From Gammaproteobacteria bacterium LSUCC0112 (GTDB lineage: Bacteria > Pseudomonadota > Gammaproteobacteria > Pseudomonadales > Pseudohongiellaceae): a stretch of DNA of 64,000 nucleotides. Below are positions 16,045-23,498 of this stretch, in pieces (the first letter of the stretch is position 1; every line of letters begins with the position of its first letter). Location of the stretch: positions 196,110 through 260,109 of the forward strand of contig SPIB01000003.1 in NCBI GenBank assembly GCA_004535785.1, given 5' to 3'. The notes under the pieces were generated by a model. The model saw only the letters and a program-made list of their open reading frames with translations, was not told where the DNA came from and did no database searches. The position numbers and the translations under genes were made by a program.

Positions 16045-17437
16045 TCCATGTGATTCCAAGGTTTCCACCCTCTGTAGGCCGTGAGAGCGTGAGTGCAAGG
16101 GCATCACCCACGTTAGGTGACTTCACACCACGCTTCTTCATATCCTCCTTGCTTTCGAGCTGCATCTTTCCGGCTGACGTGATCTTGTACTTTGGCTGTG
16201 CGAGCTCATAGAATCCTTCGTGCTTCTCCAGTACGGCATCCCTGAGCCACTCTCCCACGTTAGCCCACGATTCCACACGGATATTGATGTACGTAGCTGC
16301 ATCGCGTGCGGTACCTGCTACGTTTACACCAAACACTCTATCCGCAATATCAGGCTGCTCTCTGAGGCGGTCAAAGACACCTGCCCCCAATCCTCCGGTG
16401 ATGTCGATGTATAGGCTTGTCGTTGGATTGGCACGAAGATAGAGCGCAGACTTTCCAGCAAGCTCCATTGTGTTGTTGCCGTTAATTACCCACTCTACCT
16501 TGGACCAGTTACCCTTACGGCGAACAAGAGCACTGTCATCATCTCCAAAGCGGGCAACGTCAAGCCCAGTGATGTCATCGTCCTGATTGATGAGCTCACG
16601 GTCGGCATTGAAGGCATTCTCAATGAGATCTAGCCCGATGAGCGTATCGCTTGCATGGTCCGGAAACTCTCCCAATACGCGCACTTTGTATGCTGCGCTG
16701 TTGATGCCATAGCGAGTGGCTATTTCTTCCACGAAGTGATGGTCAGTGAGTCCAGGAACCACTACGCGCTTTTCTATGACGTTCGGAATATCAAAGGCAG
16801 ATATGCGGATTTTATTGAAAGTGGGGTCCTTAAAGGCATCGTAGAAAGGACCGCTGTTGACGTTTGGGTTGCCAATGACGATAAAGCGGACTACGGTACC
16901 TCCCGACATCGCACCAACTGCAGCTTCCCAAATCTTCGGAGGGATACCTGAACCCTCATCAAAAATCATCATCATGTTTTCTGCGTGCCATCCCTGGAAC
17001 GAAGCAACATTGTCTGGGTTGTTTGCTATCCCCTTTGCGTACCACGTCTCACCGATTGAAAGCTCAGTCTTCAGGAGCTTTCCGCCGAGAGGCACGAGTG
17101 CATTGGTGTATGCAGAACGGAAGTAGCGCCAGAACTGGTTCTCTACCTGCGTCCATGTAGGGGCGGTGTTGATGACGGCTGAGTTGGGGAAGGAGTAGAG
17201 GAAACGGAGGGCTTCATGGGCGATGTAGTACGTCTTGCCTGCACCGTTACAGGAACGGACGGCGGTGTTGCGGTGGTCCCGTATGCTCTCCCCTATCTCG
17301 ATTTGCTTAGCCCACGGGGTGAAGCCAAGCACCTCACGATGAAAGAACTCAGGGTCTTGCCAGAAGCGCTCTTTAAGCGCTAATACTGCATCGCTATTTT
17401 CCTCTAGGTTTTCGAGGTTTTGTTGTTGCTTTGCCAT
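16040..17437 (-). CDS. terminase large subunit
   Basis: 465 residues. The ATPase part has Walker A SCNGAGKT (about residues 62-69) and Walker B MMMIFDEGSG (Asp/Glu near 160-161). The nuclease part begins with DITGLDVARFGDD, an RNase H-type acidic site near residue 290. The enzyme cuts concatemeric DNA and pumps it into the prohead through the portal encoded next. Its start lies inside the end of the small terminase candidate (44-base overlap), so the two are coupled. Confidence 0.93.
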   Translation of the reverse strand: MAKQQQNLENLEENSDAVLALKERFWQDPEFFHREVLGFTPWAKQIEIGESIRDHRNTAVRSCNGAGKTYYIAHEALRFLYSFPNSAVINTAPTWTQVENQFWRYFRSAYTNALVPLGGKLLKTELSIGETWYAKGIANNPDNVASFQGWHAENMMMIFDEGSGIPPKIWEAAVGAMSGGTVVRFIVIGNPNVNSGPFYDAFKDPTFNKIRISAFDIPNVIEKRVVVPGLTDHHFVEEIATRYGINSAAYKVRVLGEFPDHASDTLIGLDLIENAFNADRELINQDDDITGLDVARFGDDDSALVRRKGNWSKVEWVINGNNTMELAGKSALYLRANPTTSLYIDITGGLGAGVFDRLREQPDIADRVFGVNVAGTARDAATYINIRVESWANVGEWLRDAVLEKHEGFYELAQPKYKITSAGKMQLESKEDMKKRGVKSPNVGDALALTLSRPTEGGNLGITWI

Positions 17438-17792
17438 CCTTTGCGGTTTTAGCTGCGGCCAGCATTAACTCCGAGAGTGTCTTACCGCCTGCGCCGATGT
17501 CGAGAGTATCTTTCGGCTTACCATGCACACGGTCCATAATTTCCTTGTGAAAGTAAAAATCTCCCTTGAGTGCTTTCATAACACCAACACCGTGAAGAAT
17601 CTCCTCAATCTGGTCCGCAGTGAGTCCCTCAGTCTCTCCAATCTTTTCGAGAGCAATACGATAGAGGGTGCGGTAATTGCGCTGGCCTTTGGGACGACCA
17701 TTGAGGTTGCCTGATTGACCTGGCTTCCATGGGATAAGCTTGCTGAGCTTGCTTGTTCCTTTTGTAGTGTTTTTGTCAGTGTTTTTTGACAT
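17394..17792 (-). CDS. DUF5681-type protein, candidate small terminase
   Basis: 132 residues from the ATG at 17792 (start of MSKNTDKNTT); a longer frame would overlap the upstream gene. The segment WKPGQSGNLNGRPKGQRN is the hallmark of DUF5681 proteins, which often stand directly before large terminase genes and are proposed to serve as small terminase or DNA-recognition proteins. The C-terminus is strongly basic (KPRKPRGK). The 44-base overlap with the large terminase gene supports a joint packaging role. Confidence 0.78.
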   Translation of the reverse strand: MSKNTDKNTTKGTSKLSKLIPWKPGQSGNLNGRPKGQRNYRTLYRIALEKIGETEGLTADQIEEILHGVGVMKALKGDFYFHKEIMDRVHGKPKDTLDIGAGGKTLSELMLAAAKTAKDGKATTKPRKPRGK

Positions 17793-17815
17793 GTGTCCAG
17801 ATGTGTTATGTTGTG

Positions 17816-18481
17816 CTACAGCATCACCTCCTTCTGATGCCTGCACACCACATCAGAGTCTGCATAGATGGTGATTCCAACTTCCCGTGCCTTGTCGCAG
17901 AAGTCTATGTCCTCTGAGCGCACATGCTGTGTATTCGCCTCGTTGGGTATGAAATTGAATGCAGGTGTACCGACCTTATCAAACACCTCACGGGCAATAA
18001 GGATGCAGGAAGCACCGCATCTGAATACGGTGTGTAGTCCTGTGTGTCGCTTCACGATATTGGTTCCGAGAACATTTCCCGTAGCAGGGTCTACCTCCCT
18101 ACTCTCAAAGCAATTGTCATACACCTCATAGTCACCATCTTCACGGTTGTAGTTAAGTATTGGGGTGAGTCCTGTCACGATCTCTTTATCATGAGAAAGT
18201 AAGCGAGCAAGTGCGTCTTCCTCTGGAATCGTATCCGAGTCAATCATGAAAAGGTGAGTGAAGTGTTGCTTGTCTACACCCACCTTAGTTTGCAGGAACT
18301 GCTCCACAATAGTATTGCGAGCGCGGTCCACTGGAGCGATTCTCTGAGAAAAATAGAAATGTATATGGCCCTTGAACTTCTGTGCCCAGTAAATGAGACG
18401 TGAAGCGAGTAGCGGGTGAATGCTTCCCATGGTTGGAACCGCTACGAGGATTATTTTGTTTTCAAGAGAGACATTTGACAC
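17816..18481 (-). CDS. glycosyltransferase-like protein (GT-A type)
   Basis: 221 residues from a GTG start. Begins with a strand KIILVAVPTMGS, then ARNTIVEQFLQ, and FMIDSDTIPEEDALARLL carrying a DSD sequence in the place of the metal-binding DxD of GT-A transferases; later RCGASCILIAREVFD and SEDIDFCDKARE fit the acceptor part of GT2-like enzymes. Such phage proteins may modify DNA, virion proteins or host glycans. It is in the packaging module, three bases from a small membrane protein gene. Donor and target are unknown. Confidence 0.7.
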   Translation of the reverse strand: MSNVSLENKIILVAVPTMGSIHPLLASRLIYWAQKFKGHIHFYFSQRIAPVDRARNTIVEQFLQTKVGVDKQHFTHLFMIDSDTIPEEDALARLLSHDKEIVTGLTPILNYNREDGDYEVYDNCFESREVDPATGNVLGTNIVKRHTGLHTVFRCGASCILIAREVFDKVGTPAFNFIPNEANTQHVRSEDIDFCDKAREVGITIYADSDVVCRHQKEVML

Positions 18482-18482
18482 A

Positions 18483-18638
18483 TTACGAAATGCTAGATGC
18501 TATAAAAACTATAAACCCTGCGAACAATAGAAACGGGAAAAATATGATTCCTGCGATTATGGCCTTGAACTTTTCCTTGTTCTTCTGCTCCTCCATGTAA
18601 GCGAGCATCTTCTCTTCTGTTGTTTTTTCAGTATTCAT
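18483..18638 (-). CDS. 51-residue single-pass membrane protein
   Basis: ATG at 18638, TAA at 18483 overlapping the start region of the glycosyltransferase-like gene. Residues 1-24 are charged (KTTEEKMLAYMEEQKNKEK) and 26-50 are a long hydrophobic helix (AIIAGIIFFPFLLFAGFIVF). N-in/C-out topology is likely. TATGGT lies seven bases before the ATG instead of a Shine-Dalgarno sequence. It might anchor the neighbouring transferase at the membrane, or act in exclusion or lysis; no family is recognised. Confidence 0.6.
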   Translation of the reverse strand: MNTEKTTEEKMLAYMEEQKNKEKFKAIIAGIIFFPFLLFAGFIVFIASSIS

Positions 18639-18659
18639 TACTTTAACCATACCACGAGG

Positions 18660-18896
18660 TTACCACTTGTCCAGACCGTATGGTGCAAGGCTAGGCGTTA
18701 CAGTTTTCTTCCGCCTTGCTGTACGTGCTCTGATGGCATCTAGGCGTTTCTCTCTGGCTTCGCGAATGAGCTTTGCTTGCTTCCGCATTGCATTTTCAAA
18801 CCTATACTTTCTATCCAACATTTTTGCTTTTCGTAGATTGGCTGCGTGAATACGTCTGCCGAGTCTATTAAGGGGAATGTATGATTGTTCAAACAT
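18660..18896 (-). CDS. 78-residue basic hypothetical protein
   Basis: Extremely basic and helical, with Arg/Lys in nearly every turn (for example RTARRKKTVTPS near the end). No zinc site or membrane segment. A nucleic-acid-binding role is plausible from charge alone. It lies just upstream of the packaging genes on the same strand. Not recognised. Confidence 0.55.
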   Translation of the reverse strand: MFEQSYIPLNRLGRRIHAANLRKAKMLDRKYRFENAMRKQAKLIREAREKRLDAIRARTARRKKTVTPSLAPYGLDKW

Positions 18897-18914
18897 AAAG
18901 ATTGAGATTATCCA

Positions 18915-18971
18915 TTAAGGATAACAGGTGGCTGGTGTGTGTCGAGGTTCCTTATCCCCTACCCCACTCAT
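18915..18971 (-). CDS. possible 18-residue micro-ORF
   Basis: ATG at 18971, TAA at 18915, with GGAG ten bases before the ATG. The product ends in HTPATCYP. It fits between the zinc-knuckle gene and the basic protein gene, but at this size chance cannot be excluded. Confidence 0.2.
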   Translation of the reverse strand: MSGVGDKEPRHTPATCYP

Positions 18972-19122
18972 GAGTCACTCTCTCCGGACTGGGGGAGTGC
19001 TTTGGGCGACATCACGGTGGGGAAGGGAAGTGAAAGAATGGCTTAAAACAAAGGTATATCGGGAGAGTGTGACCATAGTGCCCACAAGGACAAAATGGTC
19101 ACGGGGAAGTGTGAAATCTCGG

Positions 19123-19290
19123 CTATCCGCTATGCTTCTCACGCTCTGGACACGTTCTCGCGGTATGAGAAGTGTCCTGGCATATAGAGCACTTCAACCC
19201 CTTCTTCTCCTTCCCTGTCACCACTGCATAAATCTCCTCATCTATGCGGTCGCGCTTATCGAGCAACTCACGAATCTTCTGCGTATCCAT
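19123..19290 (-). CDS. 55-residue zinc-knuckle protein
   Basis: ATG at 19290, overlapping the previous stop as TAATG. Residues 1-30 are a charged helix; residues about 34-47 read CSICQDTSHTARTC, an exact C-x2-C-x4-H-x4-C zinc knuckle as in retroviral nucleocapsids and some phage proteins. Such knuckles bind single-stranded nucleic acid. Overlap with the upstream gene argues that it is translated. Role is inferred only from the motif. Confidence 0.7.
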   Translation of the reverse strand: MDTQKIRELLDKRDRIDEEIYAVVTGKEKKGLKCSICQDTSHTARTCPEREKHSG

Positions 19291-19610
19291 TATCGTCTCT
19301 CCTCTACCAAAGTCCCGTATGAGTCAAAATACTGCACCCAGTCACCGTCCCAGAAGCCCACGTTTGGCTCATGCGCTTTGAGTATGTCTACAGCCTTCTT
19401 TCGAGTAGGCCCACTATCGTTTCTCACAGAACGGTGGATGATGCAGAACACTAATCCGTGCACAGGATGATCTACTTGGCCTTCAAACGTCTTGTACAGG
19501 TTGTTGTCTATCTGCGTGGAGTAAACTGGTCTGGCGTATTGCACACATGTATTCAATTTGCGCATGATTGCCTCCGATGTGTTGGAAGCTCCTTTATATC
19601 CATCATGCAT
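19290..19610 (-). CDS. 106-residue hypothetical protein
   Basis: Start placed at ATG 19610 because the 21-bp repeat with TATACA ends five bases before it; a longer frame reaches 19682 but would swallow that element. The protein contains HDGYKGASNTSEAIMRKL and later VGFWDGDWVQYFDSYGTLVE, with several Trp and Tyr; no catalytic motif is recognised. The TAATG junction couples it to the zinc-knuckle gene. Confidence 0.55.
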   Translation of the reverse strand: MHDGYKGASNTSEAIMRKLNTCVQYARPVYSTQIDNNLYKTFEGQVDHPVHGLVFCIIHRSVRNDSGPTRKKAVDILKAHEPNVGFWDGDWVQYFDSYGTLVEERR

Positions 19611-19636
19611 TACGCTGTATAGTTTCCGGAATGGTT
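19611..19636 (-). promoter_or_regulatory. repeat element copy 1 (TTCCGGAA with -10-like TATACA)
   Basis: Minus strand carries ACCATTCCGGAAACTATACAG, then four bases, then ATG. The same 21 bases occur at 20845-20865. It includes the perfect palindrome TTCCGGAA and TATACA five bases before the start codon, so it may be an operator joined to a promoter. Confidence 0.55.
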
Positions 19637-19699
19637 GGTTATGTATATAAAAGATGTGCAGTGATGTGGTATGAGAGCACAAATTATTTTTCTTTCTGC

Positions 19700-19730
19700 A
19701 ATTAAAAACCCCGCCGAAGCGGGGCTATAA
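19700..19730 (-). terminator. intrinsic terminator
   Basis: On the minus strand AGCCCCGC-TTCG-GCGGGGT is followed by TTTTAATT. The stem is perfect with a stable UUCG-type loop. It closes the small-protein operon 19825-20771, about 95 bases after the MGLDMYA-type gene. Confidence 0.9.
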
Positions 19731-19824
19731 GTAGGAAACACTTTAGAGTTTGGGTCACCATGGACAGTGAGTGTCGTCCGCACTCGTTGCCATGTGGCAT
19801 CCCAGCGAGCTATCAGTCTTCAGA

Positions 19825-20391
19825 CTACCAGCTTGAGGAGTAGTAAATATCGCCTTCCGAACCATTTTTAATGTCGTCTAACATTTTGACCAGCCAATCG
19901 CGGGTACGTACCACCTCATCAAGATAATACTCATCATACTCGTGGCTTCCAAAGAAGAAGCCTTCTTGTGTAGGGAGAAGTTCTTTAGCTACGGTTGCAT
20001 CCTCGATTACCTTACCGGCTATGCGCTGCACTTGCCCCTTCGGGTTTTCTCGGTTGTAAAACGTACCTGCGTATACTTCTCCATCCACTAGCTTTGAGTT
20101 TTTAATCACTTTATTACAGACTTTGAGTAGTTCATTGAGATCATCGTTGCTGACGTAGAACGATTCACAATTGTCGTCTTGCTTTTGCACGTTATCGACA
20201 AACCACTTGTGTATATGATTCGCTTTTCGCCAATACATTACTTCCTCACTCACTTCTGATATATCTTCCGACCTAATATCTGCGACCGGTTTACCTCCAC
20301 GTTCAACGCGCACTGAATAACGCTCCTCTGGTTTCTGATGCTCCCAGTTCTTCACGTAATGCTTCCTGTTTGCGTACATGTCCAATCCCAT
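19825..20391 (-). CDS. MGLDMYA-type conserved phage hypothetical protein
   Basis: 188 residues. It starts MGLDMYANRKHYVKNW and has EEVMYWRKANHIHKWFVDNV further on; both stretches recur in a widespread family of phage proteins of unknown function that begin MGLDMY. It is acidic overall with many Tyr and Trp residues. It is the last gene of a three-gene operon (20771 to 19825) closed by the terminator at 19700-19730. No enzymatic motif is evident. Confidence 0.75.
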   Translation of the reverse strand: MGLDMYANRKHYVKNWEHQKPEERYSVRVERGGKPVADIRSEDISEVSEEVMYWRKANHIHKWFVDNVQKQDDNCESFYVSNDDLNELLKVCNKVIKNSKLVDGEVYAGTFYNRENPKGQVQRIAGKVIEDATVAKELLPTQEGFFFGSHEYDEYYLDEVVRTRDWLVKMLDDIKNGSEGDIYYSSSW

Positions 20392-20425
20392 ATCTTTATT
20401 GCTTAGAGCTTTTAATGCTTCACTG

Positions 20426-20569
20426 TTACTGGTAACTACATTCGATTAAGTGTTCACAATCCTTACAAACTCCGCACTCCTTACATTGCGAGGGCTTAAG
20501 TTCTCCGTCATGCTCTACACCATCGTCGTCTTCCCATTGTTCGATACACCGCGGGCAACAATTTTCCAT
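20426..20569 (-). CDS. 47-residue protein with eight cysteines (zinc ribbon-like)
   Basis: ATG at 20569, TAA at 20426. Cysteines at residues 4, 5, 8, 29, 32, 35, 38 and 44, including CCPRC near the N-terminus and QCKECGVCKDC later, with an acidic stretch (EDDDGVEHDGE) between. The pattern suggests one or two zinc sites of ribbon or RING-like geometry. It sits 10 bases after the upstream gene and 34 bases before the MGLDMYA-type gene. Function is not known. Confidence 0.65.
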   Translation of the reverse strand: MENCCPRCIEQWEDDDGVEHDGELKPSQCKECGVCKDCEHLIECSYQ

Positions 20570-20579
20570 TTGTTAATGC

Positions 20580-20771
20580 TTAACTATTAATCGGCTTCCT
20601 TGGCCATTTTTCTACTAACTGACATCTGATAGTCAATTGCGGAAAGCATGTGCGTTGGTACTCCAACTCATTCATTGCCTGTTTTCGGCTATGGATGTCG
20701 TTGTATGCAAATGCAATCGAACCATCATCATGCGCAGCGAATATCACATACTGCGGTTTGCTTTTCTTCAT
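20580..20771 (-). CDS. 63-residue hypothetical protein
   Basis: First gene of the 20771-19825 operon. GGAG lies one base before the ATG and the 21-bp repeat promoter/operator lies 74-94 bases upstream. The protein has a YVIFAAHDDGSIAFAYND start and a basic C-terminus; it looks like a small alpha/beta protein. Not recognised. Confidence 0.55.
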   Translation of the reverse strand: MKKSKPQYVIFAAHDDGSIAFAYNDIHSRKQAMNELEYQRTCFPQLTIRCQLVEKWPRKPINS

Positions 20772-20844
20772 ACTCCATTAGGTTAGATTAATAATACTGG
20801 TTACCAGCCCAGCGACTCAGAAAATACCCTCTATCAAATGGCCT

Positions 20845-20865
20845 GTATAGTTTCCGGAATGGTGA
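20845..20865 (-). promoter_or_regulatory. repeat element copy 2 (TTCCGGAA with TATACA)
   Basis: Exact copy of the 21 bases at 19615-19635 on the minus strand, here with a 70-base leader before the 63-residue gene. Presence of the same block before two transcription units suggests shared control. Confidence 0.55.
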
Positions 20866-20910
20866 GACTTGTGGCGGGATGTGTTGAAATGAAGCGATAT
20901 GAAGAGACTA

Positions 20911-20943
20911 AAAAAAGCACCTTCTTATGAAAAGAAAGTGCTG
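20911..20943 (-). terminator. intrinsic terminator after RadC
   Basis: Minus strand: AGCACTTTCTT, TTCAT, AAGAAGGTGCT with one G-U pair, then TTTTTT. It starts six bases after the radC stop and ends the replication-type operon (relaxation protein, HNH, CHC2, RadC). Confidence 0.92.
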
Positions 20944-20948
20944 TGATG

Positions 20949-21395
20949 CTAGATGAGTCCGCGCTCCGCAAAGGAAGTGCATTCTCCGCATCCAATGATT
21001 ATGTGGTCGAGAACTCGTATATCAATGGTACTCAGTGCGGTCTTGAGACGTTGCGTAATTGCAACATCTGCCTGACTTGGCTCCGAGACCCCACTGGGGT
21101 GGTTATGGGAAAATATGACTGCTGCTGCATTGTGCTGCAACGCTGCCTTCACTACTTCCCGTGGGTACACTGCCGCGCCGTCTATGGTGCCTCTGAACAA
21201 TTCCTCCATACAAATTACTTTGTGCTGGTTGTCCAGGAATACAGTCCAGAAGACTTCATGCTCCAATGTGCCGATTCTCACCTTGAGGAACTCTCTCACC
21301 GTGTCCGAGTTGGTGAGCGGTATCCCATTAGTGACGCGGGTATAGAGGATGTTTCGTGCTCTGCGTAGTATTTCCTCATCCTTTAGCTTTGGCAT
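20949..21395 (-). CDS. RadC-family JAB-domain protein
   Basis: 148 residues. The JAMM motif is complete: a Glu in EELFRGT, SHNHPSG with the two zinc histidines, and SQAD with the aspartate. Full-length bacterial RadC proteins have an N-terminal helix-hairpin-helix region; here it is short, as in many phage and plasmid forms. Biochemical function of RadC is unsettled; such genes are common in mobile elements. Its start lies inside the end of the primase-type gene (13-base overlap). Confidence 0.9.
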   Translation of the reverse strand: MPKLKDEEILRRARNILYTRVTNGIPLTNSDTVREFLKVRIGTLEHEVFWTVFLDNQHKVICMEELFRGTIDGAAVYPREVVKAALQHNAAAVIFSHNHPSGVSEPSQADVAITQRLKTALSTIDIRVLDHIIIGCGECTSFAERGLI

Positions 21396-21916
21396 GGCTC
21401 AATCCTCCATGATTTGGGGACTTTCGCCTCAGTGATGCCTATGTATCCAATCAAGGACCCATTGGGCAACCGGATAGGTACAGCTACGGTTCCCCGCATC
21501 ATTCCCTTGCTTGCATACCCCACGCCCACGAGAGTTGCCACCGGCTCAGGAAATCCCAGAGCAGCACACTGTTCGTGAGCGGGTTCAAGGTAGTTGAGTG
21601 GTTCAAGCGCACCGTCTGTTTTCTGCTCCTGTTTCTTTTCAACCATGTATACGTTTGCCAGACTTTCGGCTGACTCTCGTTGGCTGATTTTAGATACATG
21701 AGCAACAAGTGCGATGAGATCACCGCCTACCTTCTTCGTGAAGCAATACCACAATCCCTTTCCAGGGGTTATGAGTAGTGCTCGGGGGTCATCTGTTCCA
21801 CAAGTGGGACATTTGCCACGGAGTGTATCTTCATACGGTATAAGGGATAGTTCGAGGAAGTTTCTAGCGACCTCCTCAATCCCCACTGACAGCTTGAGTT
21901 GTTGGAAGTCCACCAT
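21383..21916 (-). CDS. CHC2 zinc-finger / truncated primase-like protein
   Basis: 177 residues. CPTCGTDD and GLWYCFTK (residues about 39-66) form a CHC2-type zinc finger as in DnaG, normally used for template recognition. The second half (GYASKGMMRGTVAVPIRLPNGSLIGYIG) resembles the N-terminal part of the DnaG polymerase core, but the protein stops before a full TOPRIM site, so it cannot be a complete primase. Similar short proteins accompany RadC in mobile elements. AGGAG lies 11 bases before the ATG, inside the end of the HNH gene. Confidence 0.8.
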   Translation of the reverse strand: MVDFQQLKLSVGIEEVARNFLELSLIPYEDTLRGKCPTCGTDDPRALLITPGKGLWYCFTKKVGGDLIALVAHVSKISQRESAESLANVYMVEKKQEQKTDGALEPLNYLEPAHEQCAALGFPEPVATLVGVGYASKGMMRGTVAVPIRLPNGSLIGYIGITEAKVPKSWRIEPCQS

Positions 21917-21921
21917 TGTTT

Positions 21922-22452
21922 CTAAGCTCCTGTTAAAGATCGAGTATCCGATTTAACAGTACCATGTAGGGGGTGATAGCCGAGCCACCTCTGTGCATAA
22001 CGCCTCGCTTTGATTGCGCCCTCCTTTTTGATAAATGAACCCAAATAGATAGACTTTCCGTGGTCTGATATGATCGCGATCCACCTGCGCTTGCTTTTTT
22101 TAAACGAGACACCAAGAACACCAGATTTATTTCTCCGCCCAATTCTCGTGTTCCGAGTATTTTCTGCTTGAGTCACAAGACGAAGATTCGATATGCGATT
22201 GTTGCTTCTAACTCCATCAATATGATCTATAACTAAATCAGCAGGCGGTTCGTACCCGTGTACAATAGCCCATATAACTCTGTGTGCAGAAAATAGGCGT
22301 CCGTTAATCCGAAGCTGTATTGTTCCGAGATTGGAAAGGCTCCCGGCAGCGTCTCCAATTTTGATTCTGTTTGAGTTTCTTTTTTTCCAGTAAAGTAAAC
22401 CTGTCTCACCTGAATACGTAAAAGTATTCTTTAATTCTTCGTGTGATGGCAT
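21922..22452 (-). CDS. HNH endonuclease with AP2 DNA-binding domain
   Basis: 176 residues from the ATG at 22452; an upstream GTG (22491) overlaps the Shine-Dalgarno sequence itself and is less likely. The HNH part spans about residues 35-95: an SAHRVIWAIVHG stretch, then VIDHIDGVRSNNRISNLRLV with the paired His/Asn motif. The AP2-like part follows (GVLGVSFKKSKRRWIAII to the LGSFIKKEGAIKARRYAQ region). HNH-AP2 proteins are usually free-standing homing endonucleases of phages. It lies between the relaxation protein and primase-like genes and may be a later insertion. The leader can fold into a pseudoknot. Confidence 0.9.
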   Translation of the reverse strand: MPSHEELKNTFTYSGETGLLYWKKRNSNRIKIGDAAGSLSNLGTIQLRINGRLFSAHRVIWAIVHGYEPPADLVIDHIDGVRSNNRISNLRLVTQAENTRNTRIGRRNKSGVLGVSFKKSKRRWIAIISDHGKSIYLGSFIKKEGAIKARRYAQRWLGYHPLHGTVKSDTRSLTGA

Positions 22453-22465
22453 AGATACAAGAAGG

Positions 22466-22508
22466 GGTGTACCGCCTTGTAAGTAGTACACCTCCTCTGG
22501 TTACAAGG
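22466..22508 (-). promoter_or_regulatory. pseudoknot-like leader around the HNH Shine-Dalgarno sequence
   Basis: Two perfect inverted repeats interlock: CCTTGTAA/TTACAAGG (22501-22508 with 22475-22482) and GGTGTAC/GTACACC (22486-22492 with 22466-22472). In mRNA order they run B, A', B', A, the arrangement of an H-type pseudoknot. AGAGGAGG sits in the first loop. One stem would trap the ribosome site; the other would shorten the distance to the ATG. Confidence 0.6.
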
Positions 22509-22540
22509 CTAATAATTTTCTACTTACTAATCATATCACC

Positions 22541-23428
22541 CTACGAGAACTTAAAAGGCTGATGTCCACTCCTCTGCCACTCAATCCCCAACATGTCCAG
22601 TACCTTAGGCGGATGGAATACACGGCCAAACTCAGTGAGGTGAGTCACCATCATGTAATTGCATCCTTTATCAAACTCCTGCTCAATCACGTTCAGGATA
22701 CCAAGCTCTTTTGCCCTTGAAATTGTCACCACTAAAAGCAATGCACCGCACTCCACTCCGTAGCGTTTCTTATACAATCCATGGCCTATGATTTGCCGAT
22801 ACTGACGAATACTCCGCTTCCAACTCTTGCGATTAAAGTTATCGGAGAATGTAGCCTCCGTCCCCCTGTCAACCTCCAAAAATACCAGCAACTTTTTTCC
22901 ACCGATTTCCAGCATGAACACTCCATCCGGAGAGACCTTATCACCCTCCACTTCAATATAGTTATTGGTCACAACCTCATGTTGGGGGATGTACGTGAGG
23001 CCAGCTTCTTTTGCATTTAGCTCAAAGGATGCGCTTATGCAGGAGAGCATCACCTGATGTTTGAATGAGCCGTTCGGTGAGGGGGCGTGTTTGTGGAGCA
23101 GTCCTTCACTGAGGAGCACCGCCCTAGACTTCTCATTCAGTTCATGGATGAGTTCGTTATACCGTGGGTCAATGGTTTCTTCCTGTTGCCATGGGCGGTC
23201 AATAAGCTTGAGCTCTTGATAGAGATGTTTCAGGCGCACCTGGCACACCTGAAAGCTCCTATGCGTGTCCTTCGTAGCATTGAAGAGGTACGATGTCGGA
23301 AGCCTGCCACCGTGGCGATGGAGAAATGAGAACCACGCAATGTCGCGAGAAAGCACGCGATGATTCGTACCCTCAGAGACACGCTTGAAGCGTGTTCGTC
23401 TTCCCAATGAGTCGTGCGTTGATTTCAT
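22541..23428 (-). CDS. replication-relaxation family protein
   Basis: 295 residues. The N-terminal segment (SRDIAWFSFLHRHGGRLPTS) is a winged-helix-like start, and the central FMLEIGGKKLLVFLEVDRGT followed by SIRQYRQIIGHGLYKKRYG is the signature stretch of replication-relaxation (MobC-like) proteins, whose D-x-x-L/E-x-D pattern resembles restriction-type nuclease cores. These proteins occur in plasmids, ICEs and phages, next to coupling ATPases as here. It could nick or melt an origin. A palindrome overlaps its start codon; TATAAA lies eight bases before the ATG. Confidence 0.78.
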   Translation of the reverse strand: MKSTHDSLGRRTRFKRVSEGTNHRVLSRDIAWFSFLHRHGGRLPTSYLFNATKDTHRSFQVCQVRLKHLYQELKLIDRPWQQEETIDPRYNELIHELNEKSRAVLLSEGLLHKHAPSPNGSFKHQVMLSCISASFELNAKEAGLTYIPQHEVVTNNYIEVEGDKVSPDGVFMLEIGGKKLLVFLEVDRGTEATFSDNFNRKSWKRSIRQYRQIIGHGLYKKRYGVECGALLLVVTISRAKELGILNVIEQEFDKGCNYMMVTHLTEFGRVFHPPKVLDMLGIEWQRSGHQPFKFS

Positions 23429-23449
23429 ACGAGCTTTTTATACTCGTAT
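23427..23449 (-). promoter_or_regulatory. palindromic operator overlapping the relaxation gene start
   Basis: ATACGAG (23427-23433) and CTCGTAT (23443-23449) form 7-bp arms around a 9-base AT-rich centre holding TATAAA on the minus strand. The start codon lies within one arm. A bound dimer would cover both the -10-like element and the start, so autorepression is likely. Confidence 0.55.
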
Positions 23450-23498
23450 CATAGCATTGACAAGTTGGCGGAATGTGGGGGTATGGTCTGATATGGGG

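Noticed and set aside
19060-19105. GTGACCAT/ATGGTCAC inverted repeat downstream of the zinc-knuckle gene
   Set aside because: 8-bp arms with an 18-base loop and no T-run; too weak to call a terminator or operator.
21383-21916. Full DNA primase
   Set aside because: Zinc finger and the start of the catalytic core are present, but the protein ends before a TOPRIM active site; called truncated/primase-like only.
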